Part shown: positions 35,440 through 44,058 of the stretch, in pieces
Layout of the letters: every line of letters begins with the position of its first letter
Numbering within the stretch: the stretch's first letter is position 1
DNA from: Arthrobacter sp. SLBN-83
GTDB lineage: Bacteria > Actinomycetota > Actinomycetes > Actinomycetales > Micrococcaceae
DNA length: 64,000 nucleotides
Reading direction: 5' to 3'
NCBI RefSeq assembly: GCF_006715285.1
Contig: NZ_VFMX01000001.1
Span: 1 to 64,000, forward strand
The notes under the pieces: model-generated
Databases searched by the model: none
What the model saw: only the letters and a program-made list of their open reading frames with translations
Told to the model about the DNA's origin: nothing
Translations under genes and position numbers: made by a program

Positions 35440-36995
35440 GCGAACAGATTGTCATCGTGGGGTTCGGCCCCGTGGCCGCCCGGCTGGTGGATGAGCTGCT
35501 GCCCGCCGTGCGTTCCGGCCGCGTCAGGCTCACCGTGGTGGGGGCGGAAGCCGAGGCTGCCTACAACCGGGTGCTGGTGGCCGATCTCGGCGTCGGCCGG
35601 ACTACCGCTGACGCCCTGGCCCTTGCCGATGCCGCCGAGCTGGCCGCGCAGGGCGTGGACGTCCGCCTGGGCGTTCGGGTGAAGCGCGTGGACAGGGCGC
35701 GTCAGCAGGTCCTGCTGGCCGACGGAACTCCCCTGCCCTACGACCGGCTGGTCTTCGCCACCGGATCCCGCCCGGTGATTCCGAACCTCACCGGCATCAA
35801 CCCGGATCCTTCCACCCCCGTCCTTCCCGCGGGCGTTACAGCGTTGCGGGACCTGCGCGACGCCGACGTGCTGCGGAAGGCGGTGCAGGGCGGCAAGCGG
35901 GTGGTGGTGCTGGGCGGCGGCGTGCTGGGCCTGGAAACGGCGCTGGCCGCGGCGGAGGAAGGCGCCACCGTCACGGTGGTCCACAACGGCCCGCACCCGC
36001 TGGGCCGCAGCATCGACCGCGGCGGCGGAGCGGTCCTGGCTGCCGGCCTGCGGAGGTGCGGCGTCCGCGTGGCCGGCAACGCCCGTTCCACGGGGGTTGA
36101 GCACAGCGGGCCCGACGGCGGATTCTCGGCTTTGCTGCTCGATGACGGTTCCGCGATTGACGGCGACCTCCTGGTCATCTCGTGCGGTGTGCGTCCCCGG
36201 ACGGAGCTGGCCGAAGGCTGCGGGCTGCCCACCGGCACCGGCATCCTGGTGGACCACCGGTTGCGGGCCCACCACGAACCGCACATCTTTGCCATCGGCG
36301 ACTGTGCCGAGGTCCGCTGCCCGGACCCGGGCTGCGCCCGGTGCCGCCATGCCAAGGGTCCGTCCGGCCTGGTGGGCCCGGGGTGGCGGCAGGCCGAGTG
36401 GCTTGGGGGCTACCTCACTTTGCTGGCCGAAGGAGCAGCCGCCGAAGCGGAGCTGCTGCCCGCCCTGCCGCCGGAGCAGCCCGGCATCGTGGTCTTGAAG
36501 GCCCGTGGCCTCAACATGGCCGTGGCCGGAGACAACTCCGCGGATCCCTGGGACGAGGAAACCCTGACGGCGGGTGCTGCCGCCGGCCGAGCGCGCCTGC
36601 AGGTCTCGCAGTGGGCCGATCCCGAGCACGGCCGCTACGTCAAAATGACCACGCGTGGGGGCGTCCTGGAAGGACTGGTGGCAGTGGGCATGCCGCGCAC
36701 GGCCGCCGAACTGGTGGGGCTCTTTGAACGCGGTGCTGAACTGCCCGCGGACCGGTCGCTGCTCCTCCGCCTGGACGGCCCGGACCAGCTGGCGGGGACG
36801 GCCGCTGTTGACCCCGCAGGCACGTTGTGCCGGTGCGCCGGCGTCAGCGGGGCTGCCATCACGGCGGCCGTTTCGGCGGGCTGCGCCACCGTGGCGGACG
36901 TTTCCAAGGCCACCCGTGCGGGCACGGGGTGCGGCGGCTGCCACGAGGACATCAAGGGCCTAATCGAAGAGCACTTCTCCCCAGCCTTCCCCTAA
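35436..36995 (+). CDS. nasC: FAD-dependent electron-transfer subunit of nitrate reductase with C-terminal BFD [2Fe-2S] domain
   Basis: 519 aa. N-terminal FAD site VIVGFGPVAARLVDELL, second dinucleotide site VVVLGGGVLGLETALAAAEEG (about 151-171), and FAIGDCAE closing the flavin domain. A Cys-rich insert follows directly at about residues 289-303 (CAEVRCPDPGCARCR; C-x4-C-x4-C-x2-C counted from the GDC Cys). The C-terminal BFD-like domain carries LCRCAG (about 464) and GTGCGGC (about 498). It should pass electrons from NAD(P)H to the nitrate reductase. The start ATG 35436 is coupled to the reductase stop; a longer open frame upstream is not used. The last gene of the narK operon, followed by the repeat array. 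Confidence 0.9.
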   Translation: MSEQIVIVGFGPVAARLVDELLPAVRSGRVRLTVVGAEAEAAYNRVLVADLGVGRTTADALALADAAELAAQGVDVRLGVRVKRVDRARQQVLLADGTPLPYDRLVFATGSRPVIPNLTGINPDPSTPVLPAGVTALRDLRDADVLRKAVQGGKRVVVLGGGVLGLETALAAAEEGATVTVVHNGPHPLGRSIDRGGGAVLAAGLRRCGVRVAGNARSTGVEHSGPDGGFSALLLDDGSAIDGDLLVISCGVRPRTELAEGCGLPTGTGILVDHRLRAHHEPHIFAIGDCAEVRCPDPGCARCRHAKGPSGLVGPGWRQAEWLGGYLTLLAEGAAAEAELLPALPPEQPGIVVLKARGLNMAVAGDNSADPWDEETLTAGAAAGRARLQVSQWADPEHGRYVKMTTRGGVLEGLVAVGMPRTAAELVGLFERGAELPADRSLLLRLDGPDQLAGTAAVDPAGTLCRCAGVSGAAITAAVSAGCATVADVSKATRAGTGCGGCHEDIKGLIEEHFSPAFP

Positions 36996-37166
36996 CCTCG
37001 CAAGCTCGGTCAGGGAACCCATCGGCCGTGGCCCCACCCAGCCTTGCCCTAACCTCGCAAGCTCGGCCAGGGAACCCATCGGCCGTGGCCCCACCCAGCC
37101 TTGCCCTAACCTCGCAAGCTCGGCCAGGGAACCCATCGGCCGTGGCCCCACCCAGCCTTGCCCTAA
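36981..37166 (+). repeat. 57-bp tandem repeat array (three units plus a partial)
   Basis: Units begin at 36996, 37053 and 37110, each starting CCTCGCAAGCTCGGCCAGGG (first with one change, T for C) and ending CCAGCCTTGCCCTAA; a partial unit end lies at 36981-36995, inside the last codons of the reductase gene. Units are contiguous, without spacers. The core also occurs singly at 18681-18706 and inverted at 20536-20560. The array fills most of the 315-bp gap before the aldehyde dehydrogenase gene; 37167-37310 holds nothing else but a ribosome site. Confidence 0.92.
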
Positions 37167-37310
37167 CCCAAGGCGGTGGCGGCATGGGCGATGGTTGACG
37201 GCGCATGAACAAGGCGGCGAAGGTAAAGGCACCACCAACGACTGGGCGGTGTTCCGGCATCCGCCCGCCCGTGACCTTGAGTCGCGGCAGTTCACGACGA
37301 AAGGACACCG

Positions 37311-38768
37311 ATGTCCCTCCTCGATTCCGCCCTTTGGGACGGCAACATCTACCTCAACGGCTGGCGCAAAGGCGGCGGCGGAACCGGAACCAGCGTGGAA
37401 CCGGCCACCGGCGCCCAGCTGGGCAACTACGGGATCGCCTCCGTGGAAGACGTCCGGGAAGCTGCCACCGTGGCGGCGAAGGCCCAAAAGGACTGGGCCG
37501 CCCGCAACCCGGAGGAGCGCGCCGCCGTGCTGCGGCGCGCCGGCCAGCTCTGGGAGGAGCACGCCGCTGAGGTCCAGGACTGGATCGTCCGCGAATCCGG
37601 CGGCATCGCCCCCAAGGCAGGACTGGAAACGCACATCGCCGCCAACGAATGCTACGACGCTTCAGCGCTGCCCTCGCTGCCGGCCGGGGACGTGCTCACC
37701 TCCAACGAGAACCGCTGGTCCTTTGCCCGGCGCCGCCCTGTCGGCGTCGTTTCCGTGATCGCACCGTTCAACTTCCCGCTGATCCTGTCGATCCGCGCTG
37801 TGGCCCCTGCCCTGGCTTTGGGCAATGCCGTGCTGCTCAAACCCGATCCCAGGACCGCTGTCTGCGGCGGCGTCACCCTCATGCGGATCTTCGAGGAGGC
37901 CGGCCTGCCGCCCGGGCTGCTGTCACTGCTGCCCGGCGGGGCGGACATCGGTGCCGCCGTGGTGGAGGCCCCGGAAGTGCGGGTCATCGCCTTCACGGGT
38001 TCCACGGCGGCTGGCCGGAAGATCGGCGAAACAGCCGGCCGCCTGCTCAAGCGCGCCCACCTGGAGCTCGGCGGCAACAACGCGCTGATCGTGCTGCCGG
38101 GCGCTGACCTGGCCAAGGCAGCGTCGGCCGCCGCATTCGGATCGTTCATGCACCAGGGCCAGATCTGCATGGCAGCCGGCCGGCATATCGTCCACGAGGA
38201 CATCTATGACGACTACGTTGCCGCGCTGTCCGAAAAGGCCGCCCACCTGCCGGTCGGTGACCCGAAGAGCGGCACTGTGGCGCTGGGACCGGTCATCGAT
38301 GAGCGGCAGCTGCACCGCGTGGACGGCATCGTCCAGGAGGCGGTAAAGGGCGGCGCCCGCGTGGCAGCGGGCGGCACCCACGATGGCCGCTTCTACCAGC
38401 CCACGGTACTGGTGGACCTGAAGCAGGACAGCCCGGCCTGGAAAGACGAAATCTTTGGGCCCGTGGCCCCGGTAACCAGCTTTTCCACGGTGGAAGAAGC
38501 GGTGGCCTTGGCCAACGACAGCGAGTACGGCCTGTCCATCGGCATCCTGGGTGACGTCGGGATGGCCATGACCATTGCAGACCAGCTGGACTCCGGCAAG
38601 GTCCATATCAACGAGCAAACGGTCTCGGACGAGGCCAATTCCCCGTTCGGCGGCATGAAGGACTCGGGCAACGGCTCACGGATCGGCGGCCACCACGCCA
38701 ACATGGAGTCCTTCACCGAAATCCAGTGGCTCACGATGCGCCCGGACATCGCCCCGTATCCGTTTTAG
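37311..38768 (+). CDS. NAD(P)+-dependent aldehyde dehydrogenase (benzaldehyde dehydrogenase-like)
   Basis: 485 aa. Catalytic Cys in HQGQICMA (about 286), general-base Glu in LELGGNN (about 253), cofactor motif FTGSTAAGRKIGE (about 229-241), and the proton-relay Asn in APFNFPL (about 148-154). The N-terminus (LLDSALWDGNIYLNGW) and overall pattern are closest to benzaldehyde dehydrogenases of the XylC/vanillin type, so an aromatic aldehyde is the best guess. AAAGGA 5 bases before the ATG supports the start. A stand-alone gene between the repeat array and a strong hairpin. Confidence 0.88.
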   Translation: MSLLDSALWDGNIYLNGWRKGGGGTGTSVEPATGAQLGNYGIASVEDVREAATVAAKAQKDWAARNPEERAAVLRRAGQLWEEHAAEVQDWIVRESGGIAPKAGLETHIAANECYDASALPSLPAGDVLTSNENRWSFARRRPVGVVSVIAPFNFPLILSIRAVAPALALGNAVLLKPDPRTAVCGGVTLMRIFEEAGLPPGLLSLLPGGADIGAAVVEAPEVRVIAFTGSTAAGRKIGETAGRLLKRAHLELGGNNALIVLPGADLAKAASAAAFGSFMHQGQICMAAGRHIVHEDIYDDYVAALSEKAAHLPVGDPKSGTVALGPVIDERQLHRVDGIVQEAVKGGARVAAGGTHDGRFYQPTVLVDLKQDSPAWKDEIFGPVAPVTSFSTVEEAVALANDSEYGLSIGILGDVGMAMTIADQLDSGKVHINEQTVSDEANSPFGGMKDSGNGSRIGGHHANMESFTEIQWLTMRPDIAPYPF

Positions 38769-38774
38769 ACAGAA

Positions 38775-38810
38775 TTTCCCGCCAAGGGTTTGAAACCCCT
38801 TGGCGGGAAA
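38775..38810. terminator. Bidirectional terminator hairpin
   Basis: 14-bp stem (38775-38788 with 38797-38810), extended by outer GACAG/CTGTC arms (38768-38772, 38811-38815), between convergent genes. Confidence 0.9.
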
Positions 38811-38823
38811 CTGTCTTTGGCTG

Positions 38824-39072
38824 TTAAGCCGTTGCTCCTGAGCCGAACTCCCCACCGGCCACGGCCTCCGCGTACTTGGTGAGGTCCGGGCCCGGCTGGA
38901 AGTCCACGAACTGCCCCTTCAGCTTTTCAAACAGGAATTCGTACACCTTGTCCTTGCCGGCTCCGGACAGCGACGAAGCCGCCTCCCGGACCGCTTCCTG
39001 CAGTGCCCGGTCGGCATCCAGCAGGATCTTCTCCCGTGCCTGCTCGTTCCACTTGATGTCCTGCAGTTCCAT
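38824..39072 (-). CDS. Small conserved-type hypothetical protein
   Basis: 82 aa, not recognised. The sequence MELQDIKWNEQAREKILLDADRA... is mainly helical and acidic, with no signal peptide, membrane segment or cysteine. AAGGAGG 5 bases before the ATG makes translation very likely. It lies 127 bp downstream of the LpdA-type gene on the same strand, with a hairpin between the two, and ends near a terminator. Confidence 0.7.
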   Translation of the reverse strand: MELQDIKWNEQAREKILLDADRALQEAVREAASSLSGAGKDKVYEFLFEKLKGQFVDFQPGPDLTKYAEAVAGGEFGSGATA

Positions 39073-39105
39073 GGGCCCCTCCTTGCGTCGACGGCTGGTA
39101 CAGGA

Positions 39106-39138
39106 GCGGCCGGGAACTTCATGGAAATTCCCGGCCGC
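39106..39138 (-). terminator. Hairpin between the lpdA-type gene and the small gene
   Basis: 11-bp stem GCGGCCGGGAA/TTCCCGGCCGC (39106-39116 with 39128-39138), loop of 11. It has no T-run on the minus strand, so it may be a weak terminator or a leader structure for the 82-aa gene. Confidence 0.5.
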
Positions 39139-39199
39139 GCCTGGTTCGAGTCTAGGCAGAGGGCCCCGGAGGGGTCCAGCCCCGCGTTTGGCGGGAGCC

Positions 39200-40621
39200 T
39201 TACATGTGGACGTGCAGGCGGCGGGCTGCCTCGGAAATGGATCCGGTCAGTGACGGGTAAACCGTGAAGGTGCTGGCGACGTCGTCCACGTGCAGTTTCT
39301 GCTTGACCGCGATGGAAATTGGGAAGATCAGTTCGGACGCGTTGGGTCCCACCACCACACCGCCGATCACGGTGCCGGAGCCCTTCCGCGCAAAAATCTT
39401 CACGAACCCGTCCTTGGCGTTGCGCATTTTGGCGCGGGCGTTGCTGCGCAGGGAGAGCTTGATGATGTCGGCCTGGTACTTGCCGGACTCGATCTCTGCC
39501 TCGGACACGCCGACGTTCGCAATCTCCGGCGAGGTGAAGATGTTGGATGCCACCTGGTGGAGCTTGAGCGGGGTAACGCCGTCGCCCATGAAGTGCGCCA
39601 CAGCGATGCGGCCCTGCATGGCAGCCACCGAGGCAAGCGGCAGGACTCCGGTGCAGTCGCCCGCGGCGTAGATGTTGGGGGCCGTGGTGCGGGACACGCC
39701 GTCCACCTTGATGTGGCCGCTGTCGCTGACTGCCACGCCGGCCTCCTCCAGGCCGATGCCTGCGGTGTTCGGAATAGAACCCAGGCAGAGCAGGCAGTGG
39801 CTGCCGGTCACCTTGGTGCCGTCCGAGAGCGTGACCACCACGCCGTCGTCCGTGCGTTCGACGGTCTGAGCGCGGGAGCGGGACAGGACCCGGACGCCGC
39901 GGCGTTCGAAGACTTCTTCCAGGACCACCGCGGCGTCCACGTCGGAGCCCGGCAGCACGCGGTCACGGCTGGAGACAAGGGTGACCTTGGAGCCCAGGCC
40001 GTTGTAGGCGGAGGCAAATTCGGCACCGGTCACGCCGGAGCCCACCACGATAAGTTCCTCGGGCAGTTCGTCCAGGTTGTAGATCTGGGTCCAGTTCAGG
40101 ATCCGTTCCCCGTCCGGGCGGGCCGTTTCCAGTTCGCGGGGGTGCGCACCTACGGCCAACAGGACGGTGTCCGCTTCGATCGTCTCGGTACCGTCCACGG
40201 TGAGGACCTCGATGGTGTGGCTGTCCAGAAGGCGGCCGGAACCGGCGATGATGCGGACGCCCTGCTTTTCGAGGCCGTCGCGGATGTCCTGGGACTGCGT
40301 GCGGGCCAGGGTGAGGAGGCGGTCGTTGATGTGCTTGAGGTCGGCGCGCATCACGGGGACGAAGTCGCCGCCGTCGACGTCGAACTTCACACCCAGCTCG
40401 CCGGCCTCCGCGACGCGCGTCATCAGGTCCGCCGTGGCAATGAGGGTCTTGGAAGGAACCACGTCCGTCAGTACCGCTGAGCCGCCCAGGCCCGCGCGTT
40501 CGACGATGGTGACCGTCGCTCCGAGCGAGGCGGCCACCATGGCGGCTTCGTATCCGCCGGGACCACCTCCCAGGATTGCGATCCGGGGGGAACTGAAATC
40601 TGGATGCGTAGTCACAGTCAT
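39200..40621 (-). CDS. lpdA: NAD(P)H-quinone dehydrogenase of the LpdA (Rv3303c) flavoprotein type
   Basis: 473 aa from ATG 40621; the longer open frame to 40744 has no support. FAD motif IAILGGGPGGYEAAMVAASLG (first 35 residues), second dinucleotide fold LIVVGSGVTGAEFASAYNGLG, YAAGDCTGVLPLASVAAMQGR, and the C-terminal dimerisation domain ending EAARRLHVHM. The redox-active Cys pair of true lipoamide dehydrogenases is absent: the region reads GLGGSAVLTDVVPSKTL. This matches M. tuberculosis LpdA, a quinone reductase. The neighbours deoD/punA and pmmB follow in the same order as in mycobacteria. Confidence 0.9.
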   Translation of the reverse strand: MTVTTHPDFSSPRIAILGGGPGGYEAAMVAASLGATVTIVERAGLGGSAVLTDVVPSKTLIATADLMTRVAEAGELGVKFDVDGGDFVPVMRADLKHINDRLLTLARTQSQDIRDGLEKQGVRIIAGSGRLLDSHTIEVLTVDGTETIEADTVLLAVGAHPRELETARPDGERILNWTQIYNLDELPEELIVVGSGVTGAEFASAYNGLGSKVTLVSSRDRVLPGSDVDAAVVLEEVFERRGVRVLSRSRAQTVERTDDGVVVTLSDGTKVTGSHCLLCLGSIPNTAGIGLEEAGVAVSDSGHIKVDGVSRTTAPNIYAAGDCTGVLPLASVAAMQGRIAVAHFMGDGVTPLKLHQVASNIFTSPEIANVGVSEAEIESGKYQADIIKLSLRSNARAKMRNAKDGFVKIFARKGSGTVIGGVVVGPNASELIFPISIAVKQKLHVDDVASTFTVYPSLTGSISEAARRLHVHM

Positions 40622-40718
40622 CCATTCTCGCCCATTCACCGCCTGACCACCAAGAAAACAGGCCATCCTGCGGGCCGCAGTGACAGGGGTAACAGGGGCG
40701 GCAGGATAACTTGTACTG

Positions 40719-41537
40719 GTGAGTACAACAGACTTCCTGAACACGGACCCGTTCGCCGCCGCCCGCGCCGCCGCTGACTACATCGCCGAGGAGACAGGCG
40801 TGGACCGTCACGACACCGCACTGGTCCTCGGCTCCGGGTGGGGCGAGGCCGCCGACCTGATCGGCGAGACCACCGCCACCCTGTCCGCCGAGGAAGTCCC
40901 CGGCTTCCACTCCCCCGCCGTCGAGGGCCACGTGGGCACCATCCGGTCCGTGCTGACCAAGGGCGGCAAGCGCGCCCTGGTCCTGGGTGCCCGCACCCAC
41001 TACTACGAAGGCAAGGGCGTCCGCGCCGTGGTGCATGGCGTCCGGACCGCGGCAGCCGCAGGGTGCAGCACCCTTGTCCTCACCAACGGCTGCGGCGGGC
41101 TCAACGAGGCGTGGGCCCCCGGCACTCCGGTCCTGATCCGGGACCACATCAACCTCACCGCGGCCTCACCGCTGGAAGGGGCCACGTTCGTGGACCTGAC
41201 GGACCTCTACTCACCCAGGATCCGCGGACTCGCCCGCGAAGTGGATCCCACCCTGGACGAAGGCGTCTACGCGCAGTTCCCCGGCCCGCACTACGAGACG
41301 CCGGCGGAAGTGCAGTACGCCAAGCGGATCGGGGCCGACCTGATCGGCATGTCCACGGCGCTGGAGGCCATCGCCGGCCGGCACGCCGGAATGGAGGTGT
41401 TCGGCATTTCGCTGGTCACCAACCTCGCCGCGGGCATCAGCCCCCAGCCGCTGAGCCACCAGGAAGTCCTTGAATCCGGCGAGGCTGCGGGCCCCCGCAT
41501 CTCCAGGCTGCTGGCCGACATCATCGCGCGGCTCTAG
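40719..41537 (+). CDS. punA: Purine-nucleoside phosphorylase
   Basis: 272 aa. It cleaves purine (deoxy)nucleosides with phosphate to base and (deoxy)ribose-1-phosphate. Trimeric-PNP motifs: LGSGWGEAAD phosphate loop, ARTHYYEGKG (about 90), TNGCGGLNEAWAPGTPVLI (about 125), GPHYETPAE (Tyr and Glu near the base, about 189), and SLVTNLAAG with the base-binding Asn. GTG start, divergent from the lpdA gene with 97 bp between starts. The phosphohexomutase gene follows 58 bases later, consistent with ribose-1-phosphate salvage. Confidence 0.95.
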   Translation: MSTTDFLNTDPFAAARAAADYIAEETGVDRHDTALVLGSGWGEAADLIGETTATLSAEEVPGFHSPAVEGHVGTIRSVLTKGGKRALVLGARTHYYEGKGVRAVVHGVRTAAAAGCSTLVLTNGCGGLNEAWAPGTPVLIRDHINLTAASPLEGATFVDLTDLYSPRIRGLAREVDPTLDEGVYAQFPGPHYETPAEVQYAKRIGADLIGMSTALEAIAGRHAGMEVFGISLVTNLAAGISPQPLSHQEVLESGEAAGPRISRLLADIIARL

Positions 41538-41595
41538 CAGGACCACGAACCCGGGGTGCATCACGGCGGCGTGCAATGACGATAGCGTTGTGCCC

Positions 41596-43347
41596 ATGAC
41601 CACTGCCGATGCCGAACTCCGCCTGCCCGCCGAGGCCCGCGAATGGGCTGCCCAGGACCCGGATCCCACAACCAGGGCGTCCCTCCTGGAGCTTGTCCGC
41701 CTTGCCGACGACGGCGATCCGGCGGCCCGGCAGGAACTGGAAGACAGCTTCCGCGGCACGTTGCAGTTCGGCACCGCCGGCCTGCGCGCCGCCCTGGGCC
41801 CCGGGCCCAACCGGATGAACCGGGTGGTGGTGCGACGCGCCGCCGCGGGACTCGCCGCGTTCCTTGTGGACGCCGTGGCGAAGGCGGCGGCCGGCACCCG
41901 GCCGCGGGCCGTCGTCGGCTATGACGCCCGGCATAACTCCGACGTCTTTGCGGAGGAGACGGCGGCGATCTTCACCGCGGCCGGCATCGAGACATTCCTG
42001 CTGCCGGCTGCCCTCCCCACTCCCCTGCTGGCCTACGCGGTCCGCGCCCTGGGCTGCGACGGCGGCGTCATGGTGACCGCCAGCCACAACCCGCCGCAGG
42101 ACAACGGGTACAAGGTGTACCTGGGCCGGCATGCCGTGGCGGCGGACGGCGACGGTGCCCAGATCGTGGCCCCCTACGACGCCGAAATCGCCGCACGCAT
42201 CAGCGCGGTGGGACCGCTGGATTCAATAGCACTGGCTGAGGACGGCTGGACCGTCCTGGACGGCTCGCTCGTGGCCGGGTATGAACGGACGACGGCGGCA
42301 CTCGCCATGGCGGACCGCTTCCCGGCCCGGGACCTGAAGATCGTCCTGACCCCGCTTCACGGTGTAGGCGGCGGCACTGCGCTGGACGTCCTGAAGGCGG
42401 CAGGTTTCACGGATGTCACCGTGGTGGCCGAGCAGGCGGATCCGGACCCCGATTTTCCCACCGTCAGTTTTCCCAACCCGGAGGAACCGGGCGCGCTGGA
42501 CCTTGCCCTGGAGGCGGCCGCGCGGCTGGATGCAGACCTGGTCATCGCCAACGACCCCGACGCCGACAGGGCTGCAGTAGCGGCGAAAGACCCTGACACG
42601 GGCGCCTGGCGGATGCTCCGCGGCGACGAAGTGGGGTCGCTGCTTGGCGCCCATATGGTGGCCCGGCTCGCGGACGGCGGCGCCGCCGGCGACGAGGCGG
42701 ACGGTCGCGGCGTCTTTGCGAATTCGATTGTTTCCTCCCGGCTGCTGGCGCGCATCGCCAATGCTGCCGGCTTCGCGCACCAGGAAACGCTGACCGGATT
42801 CAAATGGATCTCCCGCGTTCCCGGCCTGGTCTATGGGTATGAAGAGGCACTGGGGTACTGCGTGGCGCCGGATCTGGTGAAGGACAAGGACGGCATCTCC
42901 GCCGCGGTCCTGATCGCTGAACTCGCCGCCACCGCCAAAGCCGCAGGCAAGACCGTCTTCGACACCCTGGACGAGCTGTACCTCCAGCACGGCCTGCATG
43001 CCAGCGACCAGCTCAGCATCAGGGTTGCGGACCTGGGACTGCTGGACGCCATGATGAACCGCCTGCGCGTATCGCCGCCGGAATCGTTCGGGCAGTCGGC
43101 GGTGGAGGTCTTCACCGACCTTGCCGAGGGCAGCGCCCAGCTGCCGCCCACCGAGGGCCTGCTCTACATCACCCGGAACCTGACCCGCGTGATCATCCGG
43201 CCCAGCGGCACGGAGCCCAAGCTCAAGTGCTACCTGGAGGTCATCCACCAGGTGGAATCCGCCGCGGAGCTGCCGGCCGCACGCCAGGCGGCACGTGCAT
43301 CCCTGGACGAGGTCCTGCACGATGTCAGCGAAGCGCTGGGGCTGTAG
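41596..43347 (+). CDS. pmmB: Phosphohexomutase (phosphomannomutase/phosphoglucomutase family)
   Basis: 583 aa, starting at ATG 41596; upstream frame to 41470 overlaps the phosphorylase gene. The phosphoserine loop is VTASHNPPQDNGYK (Ser about 160), the metal loop DPDADRAA (about 319-326), the sugar-binding loop GYEEALGYC (about 415), and the C-terminal phosphate-binding RPSGTEPKLKCY (about 535). It interconverts hexose-1- and 6-phosphates; some relatives act on ribose/deoxyribose phosphates, which would fit its place behind the purine-nucleoside phosphorylase. Same gene order as deoD-pmmB in mycobacteria. Exact sugar not determined. Confidence 0.92.
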   Translation: MTTADAELRLPAEAREWAAQDPDPTTRASLLELVRLADDGDPAARQELEDSFRGTLQFGTAGLRAALGPGPNRMNRVVVRRAAAGLAAFLVDAVAKAAAGTRPRAVVGYDARHNSDVFAEETAAIFTAAGIETFLLPAALPTPLLAYAVRALGCDGGVMVTASHNPPQDNGYKVYLGRHAVAADGDGAQIVAPYDAEIAARISAVGPLDSIALAEDGWTVLDGSLVAGYERTTAALAMADRFPARDLKIVLTPLHGVGGGTALDVLKAAGFTDVTVVAEQADPDPDFPTVSFPNPEEPGALDLALEAAARLDADLVIANDPDADRAAVAAKDPDTGAWRMLRGDEVGSLLGAHMVARLADGGAAGDEADGRGVFANSIVSSRLLARIANAAGFAHQETLTGFKWISRVPGLVYGYEEALGYCVAPDLVKDKDGISAAVLIAELAATAKAAGKTVFDTLDELYLQHGLHASDQLSIRVADLGLLDAMMNRLRVSPPESFGQSAVEVFTDLAEGSAQLPPTEGLLYITRNLTRVIIRPSGTEPKLKCYLEVIHQVESAAELPAARQAARASLDEVLHDVSEALGL

Positions 43348-43365
43348 CAGGTCCTGAAGCACGAA

Positions 43366-43402
43366 AGGGGCGCCAGGGCTTACTCAAAGCCCTGGCGCCC
43401 CT
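43366..43402. terminator. Bidirectional terminator hairpin
   Basis: Perfect 16-bp stem (43366-43381 with 43387-43402), 5-base loop, followed by CTCTTT, between the convergent mutase and nirD genes. Confidence 0.92.
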
Positions 43403-43418
43403 CTTTGGTGGAGAAGCG

Positions 43419-43799
43419 TTATACCTGCACCTCGACGAAGCCGCCGGTGACCCGGGTGCTGTACGCTGCCAGCTGCAGGCCGGGGGTGCTGAAGCACTCG
43501 CCGGTTTCAAGGTCGTAGACCTCTTTATGCAGCGGCGAGGCAATGGTGGGCCGGGTGCCTTTGGAGCCCAGGATGCCACGGGCCATCACGTGGGCCCCGG
43601 TGGCCGGATCCTGGTGCGCCACTGCAAAGACTTCGTCCGGCCCGGTACGGAAGAGCGCCACCTGGCGGCCGGCAACCAGGGCAGCCTCCCCCCACGCCGG
43701 TTCCAGGTCGTCAACCGCGCAGACACGGTGCCAGCCGGCCTCACATCCGGCGAGGTCTGATTCGGCGGCGAGCGTCCCAAGTTCCAGTGTTGCCGTCAT
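43419..43799 (-). CDS. nirD: Nitrite reductase (NADH) small subunit
   Basis: 126 aa. Rieske-like fold typical of NirD: WHRVCAVDDLEPAWGEAALV, then VALFRTGPDEVFAVAHQDPATGAHV and PLHKEVYDLETGECFSTPGLQL. The Rieske iron ligands are replaced, which is normal for NirD. Start ATG 43799 with AAGGAG 6 bases upstream; the longer frame to 43898 is not supported. The odd point is the orientation: nirD is transcribed away from nirB, rather than following it in a nirBD operon. It has its own promoter with the same layout as the nirB promoter, which could keep the two subunits in step. Confidence 0.93.
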   Translation of the reverse strand: MTATLELGTLAAESDLAGCEAGWHRVCAVDDLEPAWGEAALVAGRQVALFRTGPDEVFAVAHQDPATGAHVMARGILGSKGTRPTIASPLHKEVYDLETGECFSTPGLQLAAYSTRVTGGFVEVQV

Positions 43800-43860
43800 G
43801 TCCGGCTCCTTTCCCTGTGCCTGTTGTCCTTTGCAGCGGCTGCTTTTGCGGCCGTGTCCC

Positions 43861-43914
43861 ACGCTAGGGTCCGGGTGTTTCATGGGGGTGCGGTGCATGT
43901 GTCCGGCGCGTAAA
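43861..43914 (-). promoter_or_regulatory. nirD promoter: phased GlnR-like box and -10 element
   Basis: Read on the minus strand: TTTAC (43914-43910), GACAC (43903-43899), CGCAC (43892-43888) and GAAAC (43881-43877), each 11 bp apart, then 10 bases, then TAGCGT (43866-43861). Only the last pentamer is a perfect match to GAAAC, but every pentamer ends in AC and the spacing to -10 is the same as in the other three promoters. Confidence 0.5.
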
Positions 43915-43954
43915 AGAGACCTAACCCGGGTGGAAATGCGTCCGTGATGCAGAA

Positions 43955-44008
43955 GTTAAGTTGACGAAACAATTGGGAAACTGAGGCGAAACTGCCCCTT
44001 CCTAGGCT
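43955..44008 (+). promoter_or_regulatory. nirB promoter: phased GlnR-like box and -10 element
   Basis: GTTAA (43955-43959), GAAAC (43966-43970), GAAAC (43977-43981) and GAAAC (43988-43992) at exact 11-bp steps, then 10 bases, then TAGGCT (44003-44008). This fits the GTnAC-N6-GAAAC-N6-GTnAC-N6-GAAAC GlnR box well and is the best of the four in this window. Confidence 0.7.
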
Positions 44009-44058
44009 GGAGGCACAAGCTGCAGAGCACCGTCTGCGGCCCATCCGAAAGGCCCACA

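Noticed and set aside
36981..37166. Possible CRISPR array
   Set aside because: The 57-bp units are directly joined with no spacers, and no cas genes are nearby.
39200..40621. Broken lipoamide dehydrogenase because the redox Cys pair is missing
   Set aside because: Absence of the pair is characteristic of the LpdA/Rv3303c quinone-reductase branch, so the protein is probably intact.
43419..43799. Inactive Rieske protein (lost iron ligands)
   Set aside because: NirD subunits normally have the Rieske fold without the ligands.
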